Source: Alphaproteobacteria bacterium (GTDB lineage: Bacteria > Pseudomonadota > Alphaproteobacteria > Micropepsales > Micropepsaceae). Taken from it: a stretch of DNA of 64,000 nucleotides. Below the pieces are notes generated by a model. It had not been told where the DNA came from and did no database searches. It worked only from the letters and a program-made list of their open reading frames with translations. The stretch's first letter is position 1. Each line of letters begins with the position of its first letter. This document shows, one piece after another, positions 35,984-45,366 of the stretch. The translations under genes were made by a program, and so were the position numbers. The stretch is taken from contig JAFKEW010000015.1 of assembly GCA_017308375.1 (NCBI GenBank), forward strand, positions 1 through 64,000, read 5' to 3'.

Positions 35984-38746
35984 TCATCGCCCCTCGCCAA
36001 GAAACCCACGGATTTCGCGCAACGCCTCCGCCAGGCCGCAGCGCAGAACCGGGGTTTGCTCCGGGAACGCGCTTAGAAGCCGGCTCGGCGTGGCCGATTC
36101 CAGGATCACGAAACAGCCCTTGTCGCTTGCACTGCGGATCAGGCGCCCGAAGGCCTGCTTCAGCCGCAGCCGGGTCAGAAGGTCGTCGTAGTTTCGGCCG
36201 AATTTGGCCCGCCGCGCCTTGTGCAGAATGGTGGGCTTCGGCCATGGCACCTTGTCGAACACCACCAGCCGGAGCGAACGCCCCGGCACATCCACTCCGT
36301 CCCGCAAAGCATCGGTGCCGAGCAGACAGGCATTTTCCTCGGCACGGAACAGATCGACCAGCGTACCGGCATCGAGGCGGTCGACATGCTGGGTGTAAAG
36401 CGTCAATCCCGCTTCGGCGAGCGGGGCCGCGATGCGTGCATTCACCGCGCGCAGGCTGCGGACGGCGGTGAAAAGGCCGAGCGCCCCGCCACCCGCCGCC
36501 AGAAACAATTCGCGATAGGCGGCCGCAAGCTGCGCCGTATCGCGGCGGTTTACATCGCGCACAATGAAGATGCGCGCCTGTTGTGCAAAATCGAATGGGG
36601 AGCCGAAGCTCGCTCGCTTGGGCGGTTCGGGCAGGTGATGAATGCCGGTGCGCACATCTGCGCTTTGCCAATCCCCGTCATCCACATTGTCCTTGTGCTG
36701 TGCAATGTCGCGCAAGGTTGCGGAGGTGATCAGTGCGCCATGGGCCGGTGCCAGCACTTCCAATGCCAATGGTATGGTTGGGTCCACCCAATGCCGGTGC
36801 AGGCCGACATCCGTATCGCGGCCGTCGTCGCGGCTGATTTCGAACCAGTCCGAGAATGTCTCGTCCGGTTCCTCTTCCAGCGCGTTCAGCATCGCGATCC
36901 AGGCCGGAAGGATGATGCGCGCGCGCCGCTTCAGGCCGCGTGCCACCGCATCGATACGGGCGCGTTGATAGGTCTCCAGTGTTTGTGTTTCGCTATCGAG
37001 CTGCGTGCGCAACCGCTCCGACAGGCGCAGCAACGGGACCGCCAATCGTTTCAGGGCGATCTCAAGCGCACGCGCGGCTTCGATCAGCGTGTCACCAGCC
37101 GGACGGGTTTCAGCCTCGGCACTGTAAAGGGCATCGCCATTGTCGCTCCGCGCCTGGACATGTGCATAGGCTTCCGCCAGAAAGATTTCACCCGCGCCGC
37201 GCGGCATGCCCTGATTGACGCGGCCGTGCCAGCCTTCCGCAGCCAGCGTGCTTGCCGCATGCAGAACGTCTTCCAGGGCGGATTGCGCAAGCTCATCGTC
37301 TGCGATGATGTCCTTGATCCGCTCTTCCAGTCCGCGCATGCGGCTGCGCGTCCGCGCTTCCGGTCCGCGCAGCCAGCGCCTGAGGTCCGCCATTTCCACA
37401 CCGGACAGCAGTGCGGAGAAACCGGAATCGGCCGCATCGAACAGGTGATGGCCTTCATCGAACACGTAACGCACCCGCCGTTCTGGAGCGACATCACCGT
37501 CATCTTCCAGCGACAGGGCATCGCCCGCGGCCTGCGCAATCACCAAGGCATGATTGGCAACCACGATGGGCGCGTGACGCGCGCGCCTGACGGCACGTTC
37601 GATGAAACAGGCGCGATAATGCGGGCAGGCCGCATAGATACACTCACCGCGCCGGTCGGTAATCTCGCGCAAGGGAAGGCTCGCGGCGAGAAAGGCGGGG
37701 AAGCCAGCGCCTGAGATATCGCCGTCTTCAGTGGCGGCAACCCAGCGTGCGATCAGGCCCAACGCAACGCTTCGCTGCCCGGGTGCAAGGGCGGCACGTT
37801 TGGCAGCTTCCTCGAAATTCAGCAGGCAGAGATAATTTTCACGCCCCTTGCGCACGACGGCCTTTTCGTTGCGTTCAATGGGGTCGGGATAAAGCCGAGC
37901 GACTTCCTGCATGACCTGCCGCTGCAGGTTGCGGGTATAGGTCGAAAGCCAAAGCCCCGGCCCATTCTTTTCCGCCCACAGGCTTGCCGGTGCCAGATAA
38001 CCCAGCGTTTTACCGGTTCCGGTTCCGGCCTCGATCAACGCGATTTTCGGTGCACGGGCACGTTCCCGCGGCGCGAAGGCAAAAGTGGCGGCGCGGGCGT
38101 ATTCGCTCTGCTCGGGGCGGTGCTCGCGGTCCGGCCCGGTCAGGGCTGAAAGCCGTAGCAATGTTTCATCAGTACTGATGATCTCATTACCCGGCTTGCC
38201 CGGTGGCGCTTCATCCTCCCATTGAGGCAGGGTTCGCCAGACATCCAGCCCTACAATCGGATTCTGTGTGGATCCGGTTGCGCCCAAGGTATTCGTGATA
38301 GCTGGCCCCCAGCGCCAGCCCATGCGCGACATGCTGGCGGCCAGCGGCTTTAAGCGATCGCGCGCTTCCGCCGGCAGTTCGCCCAGCTCTTTCAGCATCA
38401 GCGTTGCGGCCTGATGCAGCAGGTGCGGTAGTTCTTCGGCCGTTGGTGGAATTGCCAGATTCAAGGCGCGTGCAAGTCCCCTTGCGCTGGGCAGGCATGG
38501 TTGAGCCGGCCGCACAAACGCAAACAATTCCACGACATCATAGAGGGGTTGTGCCGGTGCCGTTTTCAGGCGCCCGGCCATGAAGGCAGCATTGGCGATC
38601 AGCACATCACCGCTACGGAAGAGGCTCGCCGCTTCCGCGATCGTGACAAGGCGCGTGCTGCCGTCCGGCAAGGCAAGGGCCGCGCCTGCCCCGCATGGGG
38701 CCAATGCCGGAAGATTTGCGACTGTGAATGCGGCTTTGTTCGCCAT
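35984..38746 (-). CDS. DinG/XPD-like iron-sulfur ATP-dependent DNA helicase
   Basis: This superfamily 2 helicase has 920 residues. Walker A is EAGTGTGKT (239-247), the DEGH box is FDEGHHLFD, and the C-terminal helicase motif is QAFGRLIRS. Four cysteines between motifs Ia and II (C307, C369, C374, C380) fit the 4Fe-4S cluster of XPD/DinG enzymes. The first 200 residues are an extra domain with weak resemblance to the exonuclease domain of Gram-positive DinG (for example YDVVELFAFVRP), but I do not see its catalytic acids. The start at 38746 (MANKAAF) is preferred to 38764. It is probably cotranscribed with the kinase upstream and dcd downstream. Confidence 0.88.
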   Translation of the reverse strand: MANKAAFTVANLPALAPCGAGAALALPDGSTRLVTIAEAASLFRSGDVLIANAAFMAGRLKTAPAQPLYDVVELFAFVRPAQPCLPSARGLARALNLAIPPTAEELPHLLHQAATLMLKELGELPAEARDRLKPLAASMSRMGWRWGPAITNTLGATGSTQNPIVGLDVWRTLPQWEDEAPPGKPGNEIISTDETLLRLSALTGPDREHRPEQSEYARAATFAFAPRERARAPKIALIEAGTGTGKTLGYLAPASLWAEKNGPGLWLSTYTRNLQRQVMQEVARLYPDPIERNEKAVVRKGRENYLCLLNFEEAAKRAALAPGQRSVALGLIARWVAATEDGDISGAGFPAFLAASLPLREITDRRGECIYAACPHYRACFIERAVRRARHAPIVVANHALVIAQAAGDALSLEDDGDVAPERRVRYVFDEGHHLFDAADSGFSALLSGVEMADLRRWLRGPEARTRSRMRGLEERIKDIIADDELAQSALEDVLHAASTLAAEGWHGRVNQGMPRGAGEIFLAEAYAHVQARSDNGDALYSAEAETRPAGDTLIEAARALEIALKRLAVPLLRLSERLRTQLDSETQTLETYQRARIDAVARGLKRRARIILPAWIAMLNALEEEPDETFSDWFEISRDDGRDTDVGLHRHWVDPTIPLALEVLAPAHGALITSATLRDIAQHKDNVDDGDWQSADVRTGIHHLPEPPKRASFGSPFDFAQQARIFIVRDVNRRDTAQLAAAYRELFLAAGGGALGLFTAVRSLRAVNARIAAPLAEAGLTLYTQHVDRLDAGTLVDLFRAEENACLLGTDALRDGVDVPGRSLRLVVFDKVPWPKPTILHKARRAKFGRNYDDLLTRLRLKQAFGRLIRSASDKGCFVILESATPSRLLSAFPEQTPVLRCGLAEALREIRGFLGEGR

Positions 38747-38809
38747 CGTCGCGATCATGCGCATCGTGGCGGGAATAGAAAGGGCTGATGGAAATGTCCG
38801 GTAGAGAAA

Positions 38810-40951
38810 TCAGGCAGCCAGATCGGGATAGAGGCTGGCCAACGCCAGGCGGGTGCGGGCGTGTTCGCCGACGATCAATTGCGCCTGATTGCGCAATGTG
38901 TGAGCGTCTTCAACCTCGTGATTGCGCACATTCTGCGCAAAGCCGCGTGCGGTGGCGGTCAGGGCGGCAAGCCCCAGTCCGCTGGCCGCGCCTGCAATAT
39001 CCTGTGCCACGCGGCCCGCTTCATCCCACTCCCCGGCGGCAGAAGCCTCTGCCAGATTTTCACACAGATTCTCGGCTGTCTTGATGTAGGACTGCAGGAT
39101 CTCCAGAAGCGTGCTGAGGCCAAGGGATTTTTCCAGTGCGGCGAATGCACTGGCGTCGATGGGGGCGACTTCCTGGCTGTCGCGAGTCTGTGCTGCTGCG
39201 GGTTCTTTTCGTATGGCCGCATCGCGTATGGCTGCGTAAACGGTCCGTGGCGGTGCCGGCCAATGCAGGATTTGCTCGCCACTCGCGGGCGAACGATCGT
39301 TTGGGAACAGGACGGCGAGCAGTGGTGCGCGCATGCCGGGCGTTGCTGCCAGCATTTCCGCATCGCTTGTGCCTGCAATGATGACATCGAAGGTTTCGCG
39401 TGCCGCCCGGGCCGCTGCATCGGCCCGGCTCTCAGCAAAGATCACACGATTGCCGAATGATTCCAGGATCCGCGAAAGCGCCAGATCGACCCTCAACTTG
39501 CCGGTATGGATCAGGAGGGTGAGATCGGAAGGCGGCGTTACCTCGGCATCTGCGTCACTGTCGTCCGTCGCGCCCGATAGGGAGGCATTGGCCACCGGCA
39601 GGGTGAACCAGAAAGTGCTTCCTTCGCCCGGCTCGCTTTTGAATCCGATATTGCCGCCAAGGGACTCGACGACGCGCTTGGCCACGGCAAGGCCCAAGCC
39701 CGCGCCCTGGTGGCGCCGGGCATAGCTGGCATCGCCAGGCATGAACGGCTCGAACAATGTTTCGGCGGCGTCTGGCGGAATGCCAAGCCCGGTGTCGCTG
39801 ACGGAAAAATGAACAGCCGGGATGTCGTCATCGGGCTCATCTACGCCGACGGTGATTTCGACGCCGCCATGATCGGTGAATTTCAGCGCATTCTCGGTCA
39901 GTTTCAGCAATACCTGCCGCACCCGGCGCGGGTCGGCCGCCACCCGCGGTAGGGTGGACGGTGCATTCACCGATAAGCGTAATTGCTTTTCCCAGGCATG
40001 CGGTTGCAGCAACTGCGCGACGGCACGGGCCGCCAACGCAGGGTCGCTATCATTGTGGTTGTCCGTCATCGTGTCATCACGGGCAAGCGTAATGACGTCA
40101 TCCAGCAATGTGCGCAGACCACGCCCGGCTTCCAGCATCACTTTCACATAATCGCGATTGGGCTTTTCCAGGTCGGCGCGGTCCAGCAATTGCGACATGC
40201 CGAGCATGGCGTTCAGAGGAGTACGGATTTCGTGGCTGATATTGGCGATAAAGGTCGATTTTGCCCGTGCGCTGGCCTCTGCGGCATCGCGCGCCTGCAG
40301 GGCTTCGCGGGTTTCATTGGAGAGCTTCGCAATCAACTGGATGTTATCATGCCGCAGCTTGTCGCTTTCAGCGATCAGGTTGGCGATCGTATCGCCAAAC
40401 AGGATCAGACTGCCCGATACACATATGCACACCGCCGCCAACGCAAATGAAGAGGGTGCGGCCTGCAACAGCAGCAGAACCACAAGCGGCCCCAGCGAAA
40501 GTGCGGCGTGTGCCGCATAGCCATAGGGAAAGCGGCAGCGGGCGATGAATTCCATGGCCGACACGCCGATGCAGGCGAGTACGAACAGAGCTTCGTTCGC
40601 CGGTGGTGCGGCGACGAACCACAGAACCACGACCGCGCCCCAGCTTGCCCCCGCGGCGGCCGATAGAAGGGCGTAACGAATGGCCCAGCGCTTCGGCTCC
40701 ATCCTTTCATGGGCACGGATGTGGCGGTCACACAGAAAAGCCAGCAGGATCTGGACCACGAGTATGGCGACCGGCCAGAACGAAACACTGTCGTACCGGG
40801 CGATGCCGGCTAAGACTGCGGCAAAGGGGAGGGACAGATAATGCCGGATGGCAGCGGGGGCTGCGCTGCTGGCCGTCTCGCGTGTGGCGCGGGCGTTTTC
40901 GGCCGGCGGCAGCGGCTGAATTTCTGAGGCAGGCGCAGTGGTGGCAGACAT
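38810..40951 (-). CDS. Membrane sensor histidine kinase with degenerate receiver and Hpt-like domains
   Basis: The 713-residue protein has six or so hydrophobic segments (about 36-185) and no periplasmic sensor domain. A short coiled coil leads to a HisKA domain with H240 in ISHEIRTPLN, and a HATPase domain follows with ENALKF, DTGLGIPP and GAGLGLAV. The C-terminal 240 residues resemble a receiver domain followed by an Hpt domain, but both look inactive. The phosphoacceptor Asp of FDVIIAG is Gly (about residue 527), and the Hpt His is Gln (VAQDIAG, about residue 650). The kinase therefore probably signals to a separate regulator, or these domains only regulate it. It is divergent from lysK, 67 bases away. 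Confidence 0.85.
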   Translation of the reverse strand: MSATTAPASEIQPLPPAENARATRETASSAAPAAIRHYLSLPFAAVLAGIARYDSVSFWPVAILVVQILLAFLCDRHIRAHERMEPKRWAIRYALLSAAAGASWGAVVVLWFVAAPPANEALFVLACIGVSAMEFIARCRFPYGYAAHAALSLGPLVVLLLLQAAPSSFALAAVCICVSGSLILFGDTIANLIAESDKLRHDNIQLIAKLSNETREALQARDAAEASARAKSTFIANISHEIRTPLNAMLGMSQLLDRADLEKPNRDYVKVMLEAGRGLRTLLDDVITLARDDTMTDNHNDSDPALAARAVAQLLQPHAWEKQLRLSVNAPSTLPRVAADPRRVRQVLLKLTENALKFTDHGGVEITVGVDEPDDDIPAVHFSVSDTGLGIPPDAAETLFEPFMPGDASYARRHQGAGLGLAVAKRVVESLGGNIGFKSEPGEGSTFWFTLPVANASLSGATDDSDADAEVTPPSDLTLLIHTGKLRVDLALSRILESFGNRVIFAESRADAAARAARETFDVIIAGTSDAEMLAATPGMRAPLLAVLFPNDRSPASGEQILHWPAPPRTVYAAIRDAAIRKEPAAAQTRDSQEVAPIDASAFAALEKSLGLSTLLEILQSYIKTAENLCENLAEASAAGEWDEAGRVAQDIAGAASGLGLAALTATARGFAQNVRNHEVEDAHTLRNQAQLIVGEHARTRLALASLYPDLAA

Positions 40952-41018
40952 TGACGGAAACCCCCTGCAAAGCCTAGCTTTCGGCCCCTTTCCAATCACT
41001 TAAATCCGTGAATTTTAA

Positions 41019-42586
41019 ATGACTTCCGGCGCCCTATCCGCATCTGAAATTGCTTTTGCCGCTCACGCCTGGCCGTTTGAGGAGGCGCGCAAGGTCCTGG
41101 CGCGGGTCAAACGGCGGAAAAAGGCGGGCGATCCGGTACGGGAAGTCCTGTTCGAAACCGGCTATGGCCCCTCCGGCCTGCCCCATATCGGCACGTTTGG
41201 CGAAGTGGCGCGCACGACCTGGGTGCGCCGCGCGTTCGAGCTGATGAGCGATATTCCGACCAGACTGATCCCAATCAGGAAATGCTGGCGGCTCATTTGG
41301 GCCTGCCGCTGACCTCGGTGCCGGACCCATTTGGGACACATGAGAGTTATGGGGCGCACAACAATGCCCGACTGCGTGCGTTTCTGGATCGCTTTGGCTT
41401 TCAGTACGAGTTCATGAGCTCGACCGAATGCTATAAAGCCGGTTTGTTTGACGCCGCGTTGCGCACCATGCTCGAAAATTATGAAAGAGTGCGCGACATT
41501 GTTCTACCCACGCTGGGTGCAGAGCGGCAGGCAACGTATTCGCCATTCTTGCCGATCAGCCCGAAAACTGGCCGCGTATTACAAGTGCCGTTGCTCGGGT
41601 GGAACAAACAAGCCGGTACGGTCGTCTTTGTGGATGAAGACGGGAGCGAGACCGAAATACCGGTGACCGGTGGTCATGTGAAGTGCCAGTGGAAGGCGGA
41701 TTGGGCCCTTCGCTGGCTCGCGCTCGGCATCGATTACGAAATGGCGGGCAAGGATTTGATCTCGTCGGTTGAGCTATCGTCGAAGATTGTGCGCGCACTG
41801 GGCGGCATTCCGCCGGATGGGTTCAATTACGAGCTGTTTCTGGATGAAAATGGCCAGCGTATTTCCAAATCGAAGGGTAATGGTTTGTCGGTTGAGGAAT
41901 GGCTGACTTATGGCCCGGATGAAAGCATTGCACTCTTCATGTTCCAGAAGCCGAAAGCAGCGAAGAAGCTTTATTTCGATCAAATTCCGAAGGCGGTGGA
42001 CGATTACATCGCCTTGCTCGGGAAATTCTACTCCAACGAAAGCGGTGAGGCTGAGCGGCTGGAGAACCCGGTTTGGCACATTCATCATAGCAACCCGCCG
42101 CACGAAACCTATCCGGTTACCTTTGCCTTGCTGCTCAATCTTGTCAGTGCCTCCAATGCCTCCAATCGCGACATATTGTGGGGCTTTATCCGGGCTTATG
42201 CACCGGAAGCGACCCCGGAACGCAATCCCGGTCTCGACCGGTTGGTGGGGTATGCAATTCGCTACTACGAAGACTTCGTAAAGCCGCAGAAGCGTTATCG
42301 CACACCAAACGGGAAGGAGCGTGCGGCCCTTGCCGAACTGGCCACGCGCTTGGCGGCTATGGCGGATGAGCGCAATGGCGAGGTTGCGCAGGCTGTGGTC
42401 TACGAAATTGGTAAGACACACGGCTTCGAACCGCTGCGTGACTGGTTCAAAGCGCTTTACGAAGTTCTGTTCGGTCAGAGCCAGGGCCCGCGTTTTGGTT
42501 CGTTTGCGGTGCTGTTCGGCTGCGCAGAAACCGCGAACCTGATCCGCCAGGCCCTCGATGGTCAGTTCGTGAAGGTGGATGGCTGA
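41019..42586 (+). pseudogene. lysK: Class I lysyl-tRNA synthetase, interrupted by an internal deletion and frameshift
   Basis: Class I LysRS charges tRNA-Lys in many Alphaproteobacteria, replacing class II LysS. Residues 1-83 (with the HIGH-like [13 protein letters not shown]) are in one frame. From [10 protein letters not shown] (codons from 41270) to the stop at 42586 the protein continues in another frame with the KMSKS-like RISKSKG. The junction is at 41269/41270. Relatives have about 16 more residues here, usually FSDDMDGLRKVPDN, so about 49 bases are missing (one more than a multiple of three). The lost segment is part of the active site. The rest is intact and would give a normal 538-residue enzyme. 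No other LysRS is in the window. The lesion is either a sequence or assembly error or a recent loss. Confidence 0.9.
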
Positions 42587-42598
42587 AGCGGCTGTGCC

Positions 42599-43234
42599 CT
42601 ACTGGCTCGCCCAGATGATCCGGTGCATGAAGGCGATCTCGGTCAGATCGAAGCCGCGTCCCTCATAGGCGGGGTTGAACGATTGCAACTCAATCCGCTG
42701 CGCGGTGACACGCGCCAATTGCTTCGCCATCACTTCGCCCGCCAATGTTTTGACCAGAACGCGGTCGCCGCGGCGTACGCTGGCGCCGGGCGAAACCACG
42801 ATGCGGTCGCCGTCGCGGTAGAGTGGCATCATGGAATCGCCGCTTATTTCGAGGGCATAGGTGTGTTCGTCGCTGATGTCGGGGAATGCGATCTGTTCCC
42901 AGCCCACGCCGGCCGGAAAGCCCGCATCGTCGAAAAAGCCGTTGGCACCGGCTTGTGCAAACCCGATCAGCGGCACATAGCGCAGATTACGGATCGGCGC
43001 ACGGCCCTGCTCGACGAGGCCGACGAATTCCTCCAGCCCTTCGCCGGTGGCGCGCAGGATTTTCGCCACGCTTTCGGTCGATGGCCAGCGTTCCTTGCCG
43101 TTGGCGGCGATGCGCTTGCTTTTGTTGAAAGTGGTCGGGTCCAATCCGGCAAGCTTGGCCAGCCCCGATGCCGAAAGATCGTGCCGGTCGGCCAGCGCAT
43201 CAATTGCGGACCAAATCTGTTTATGGCTCAGCAT
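42599..43234 (-). CDS. HTH transcriptional regulator with S24 (LexA/CI-like) peptidase domain
   Basis: The 211-residue protein has an N-terminal helix-turn-helix (DLSASGLAKLAGLDPTTFNKSKR) and a C-terminal S24 domain. The Ser of SGDSMMPLYRDGD and the Lys of GEVMAKQLARV form the expected Ser-Lys pair, so it may self-cleave like LexA or CI. I chose the ATG at 43234; the frame upstream would overlap pyrD. It is divergent from pyrD with a dyad (43275-43300) between them. It could be a phage-like or stress regulator; no phage genes are nearby. Confidence 0.85.
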   Translation of the reverse strand: MLSHKQIWSAIDALADRHDLSASGLAKLAGLDPTTFNKSKRIAANGKERWPSTESVAKILRATGEGLEEFVGLVEQGRAPIRNLRYVPLIGFAQAGANGFFDDAGFPAGVGWEQIAFPDISDEHTYALEISGDSMMPLYRDGDRIVVSPGASVRRGDRVLVKTLAGEVMAKQLARVTAQRIELQSFNPAYEGRGFDLTEIAFMHRIIWASQ

Positions 43235-43274
43235 GGCTTCACTCCTGGCAAGCAGCGCACTGATTCGGTAATAA

Positions 43275-43300
43275 TTCCTAAAATACGCGAATCGTAGGAA
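43275..43300. promoter_or_regulatory. Putative operator between the S24 regulator and pyrD
   Basis: TTCCTA (43275-43280) and TAGGAA (43295-43300) form a perfect inverted pair with a 14-base spacer (AAATACGCGAATCG) in the 97-base divergent gap. LexA/CI-type proteins bind such widely spaced dyads. The site would lie over both promoters. Confidence 0.6.
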
Positions 43301-43331
43301 ATTACAACCACAACCTGTTATGGTCCAGAGC

Positions 43332-44372
43332 ATGTCGTTTCTTGCCGCCACCCTCCGGCTTTTGCCGCCCGAACCGGCCCATCGGGCCAGCCTCTCCCTG
43401 CTGAAATTGGGCGGGAGATTTCTGCCGGCCGCACCTGGCGATGATCCCCGGCTCGCGGTCACTTTGTTCGGGCGGCTGTTCCCCAATCCGGTTGGCCTTG
43501 CTGCCGGTTATGACAAGGATGGGGAGGTGCCCGAGGCCATGCTCAAATTCGGCTTCGGATTTGTCGAATGCGGCACGCTGACCCCACGGCCGCAGGCCGG
43601 CAATCCGCGCCCGCGATTGTTTCGCCTGAGTGAGGACGGGGCGGTGATCAACCGTATGGGGTTCAACAATGGCGGCATGGTGCGTGCGGCGGCAAAGCTC
43701 TCACGGCGCAAACGCGCGGGCATTGTCGGTATCAATATCGGCGCCAACAAAGATTCAGCCGACCGCATGGCCGATTACCGTGAATGCTTTGTTCGGCTTG
43801 CACCATTGGCCGATTTTATCACGATCAATATTTCCTCCCCCAACACGCCGGGCCTTCGCGGCCTGCAGAACCGCGATGAGCTGGAACGGCTTCTTGGTCT
43901 CATCACCGATACGCGGGCCCAGATGAGCGCCGCCGTGCCGCTGCTGCTGAAGATTGCGCCGGATCTCGATTCCCATGCGCTGGATGATATTGCGGCCGTC
44001 ACGCTCGCTTCCGGCATTGAAGGGTTGATCGTCTCCAACACCACATTGGCGCGGCCGGCATCGCTCAAAAGCCCGCAAGCGGTAGAGGCAGGTGGGCTAT
44101 CCGGCGTACCGCTGTTCGCACCCTCTACGGCAATATTGAAGGCAATGCGTCAGCGCGTGGGCGATGCCCTGCCGCTGATTGGGGCCGGCGGCGTTTCGTC
44201 CGGTGAAGAGGCTTACGCCAAGCTGCGTGCAGGCGCGAGCCTGGTGCAGCTTTATACGGCCCTTGTCTACCAGGGGCCGGGTCTGGTGCGCCGGATCAAG
44301 CGTGAATTGCTCGCCTGCCTGAACCGCGACGGTATTGCGCGCGTTGCCGATATTGTGGGCGTAGACGCCTGA
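43332..44372 (+). CDS. pyrD: Dihydroorotate dehydrogenase (quinone), class 2
   Basis: PyrD oxidises dihydroorotate with quinone in pyrimidine synthesis. The 346-residue protein has the class 2 layout: an N-terminal membrane-associating helix region (MSFLAATLRLLPPEPAH), AAGYDKDGE, the GFGFVECGTLTPRPQAGNPR signature, NRMGFNNGG, INISSPNTPGLRGLQ with the catalytic Ser, and IGAGGVSSGEEAY. I prefer the ATG at 43332; one at 43320 is in frame. It is divergent from the S24 regulator. Confidence 0.94.
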   Translation: MSFLAATLRLLPPEPAHRASLSLLKLGGRFLPAAPGDDPRLAVTLFGRLFPNPVGLAAGYDKDGEVPEAMLKFGFGFVECGTLTPRPQAGNPRPRLFRLSEDGAVINRMGFNNGGMVRAAAKLSRRKRAGIVGINIGANKDSADRMADYRECFVRLAPLADFITINISSPNTPGLRGLQNRDELERLLGLITDTRAQMSAAVPLLLKIAPDLDSHALDDIAAVTLASGIEGLIVSNTTLARPASLKSPQAVEAGGLSGVPLFAPSTAILKAMRQRVGDALPLIGAGGVSSGEEAYAKLRAGASLVQLYTALVYQGPGLVRRIKRELLACLNRDGIARVADIVGVDA

Positions 44373-44381
44373 CGGACTGCC

Positions 44382-44795
44382 TCAACCGCTGGCGATCAGG
44401 AAATGGCCCTGCAATGCCGCCACCGGTTTTGCTTCATCGTCCTGCCACATCCGGGCGTGCACGTTCAGCACCCGCCGACCTTGCTTGACGATCTCGGCAC
44501 GGCCGAAACTCGTCAAGGCACGGCCCGTGCGCAGGTAATCGATGGTGACATTCACCGGCCGCGGCGTTGGCCGGACGGCCCCTTCCCACAGCACCTGTGC
44601 GATTGCCACGGTTTCGAGGAACGAGCCGATCACCCCGCCATGGATGGCCGGTATGGTCTGGTTGCCGATCAGATGTGGCGAGAAGGGCAATTCCAGCAAC
44701 ATGCCCGTATCCCCGCCATGTGCGCGGATGCCCAGATGCGCGCAATAAGGCAGGGCCTCGATCAGCCGTGCAATCGTCTGCTGCTCGTCCGTCAT
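44382..44795 (-). CDS. PaaI-like hotdog thioesterase (downstream of a pair)
   Basis: The 137-residue hotdog-fold protein has the PaaI signature IPAIHGGVIGSFLETVAIAQV, where His-Gly-Gly and the following Glu form the active site. The 3' part (VNVTIDYLRTGRA) is also typical. It overlaps the upstream thioesterase gene by four bases, so the two are coupled and may form a heteromer. Acyl-CoA thioesters are the probable substrate class. It is convergent with pyrD. Confidence 0.85.
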   Translation of the reverse strand: MTDEQQTIARLIEALPYCAHLGIRAHGGDTGMLLELPFSPHLIGNQTIPAIHGGVIGSFLETVAIAQVLWEGAVRPTPRPVNVTIDYLRTGRALTSFGRAEIVKQGRRVLNVHARMWQDDEAKPVAALQGHFLIASG

Positions 44796-45262
44796 ACCGG
44801 ACCGTCCGCCGGGATGAGGGCGGCGAGGCTACCTCTGCCCGTAAACATGAATGCCCCCGTGCACAGCGCGATCGGGTCGTCGGCCGTGGTCTGAAAGGCG
44901 CAGCCGCGGGTGAACGCAATCTCATGGCCAATCTTGACGCACCGCGCTTCGAAGAAGATTTCCCGCCGCGGTTCCGCCGGTTTCATATAATCGATCCGAA
45001 GATCCAGCGTGGCGTAGGGCGCGGGCTTGCGCAGCGAGATGCCAACCGCCATGCCGCAGCAATGGTCCAGCATCGCCGTGATCACCCCGCCATGCACGAT
45101 GCCGGTGGCGGGGTCGCCGATCAGTTTCTCGGACCAGGGCAGGCGTAGGCGCGCCACGTCGTCCCCGCCGGTCAGTACCTCGGCACCCAGGCTGGCGGTG
45201 AACGGGGTTTTGCCCATGCCGGCCCTGATCAATTCGCGCCAATTCTGTGGAATTTCACTCAT
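44792..45262 (-). CDS. PaaI-like hotdog thioesterase (upstream of a pair)
   Basis: The 156-residue protein has a PaaI-type centre, GIVHGGVITAMLDHCCGMAV, with Asp in place of the Glu of its partner, and RIDYMKPAEP. The ATG at 45262 (MSEIPQNWREL) fits the family. It forms a two-gene unit with the downstream thioesterase and is divergent from a tetR gene across a 104-base gap with an operator-like palindrome. That gap may control both sides. Confidence 0.85.
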   Translation of the reverse strand: MSEIPQNWRELIRAGMGKTPFTASLGAEVLTGGDDVARLRLPWSEKLIGDPATGIVHGGVITAMLDHCCGMAVGISLRKPAPYATLDLRIDYMKPAEPRREIFFEARCVKIGHEIAFTRGCAFQTTADDPIALCTGAFMFTGRGSLAALIPADGPV

Positions 45263-45293
45263 TCGGGATGGTGGACGGCAAATTGTTGCCCAA

Positions 45294-45338
45294 GTCAATG
45301 TGCGTGAAAATTGACGACGTGTCATCAATCTATACACT
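45294..45338 (+). promoter_or_regulatory. tetR promoter with a 20-base operator-like palindrome
   Basis: TTGACG (45311-45316) and TACACT (45333-45338) are 16 bases apart. The sequence ATTGACGACGTGTCATCAAT (45310-45329) is complementary to itself in 16 of 20 positions and covers the -35 and the spacer. A second pair, GTCAAT (45294-45299) with ATTGAC (45310-45315), overlaps it. This is the expected layout for TetR autoregulation. Confidence 0.65.
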
Positions 45339-45366
45339 GCACCCGATGCTATTGATTGAGGAACAG

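Noticed and set aside
41241..41260. CTGATGAG resembling a hammerhead ribozyme core
   Set aside because: It lies in conserved lysK coding sequence, with no matching GAAA core and stems.
41019..42586. Programmed frameshift or translational bypass in lysK
   Set aside because: Conserved coding sequence is missing, not skipped; no slippery heptamer or extra non-coding insert is present.
42599..43234. S24 regulator as a sign of a prophage
   Set aside because: No phage structural, integrase or lysis genes are nearby; housekeeping genes flank it on both sides.
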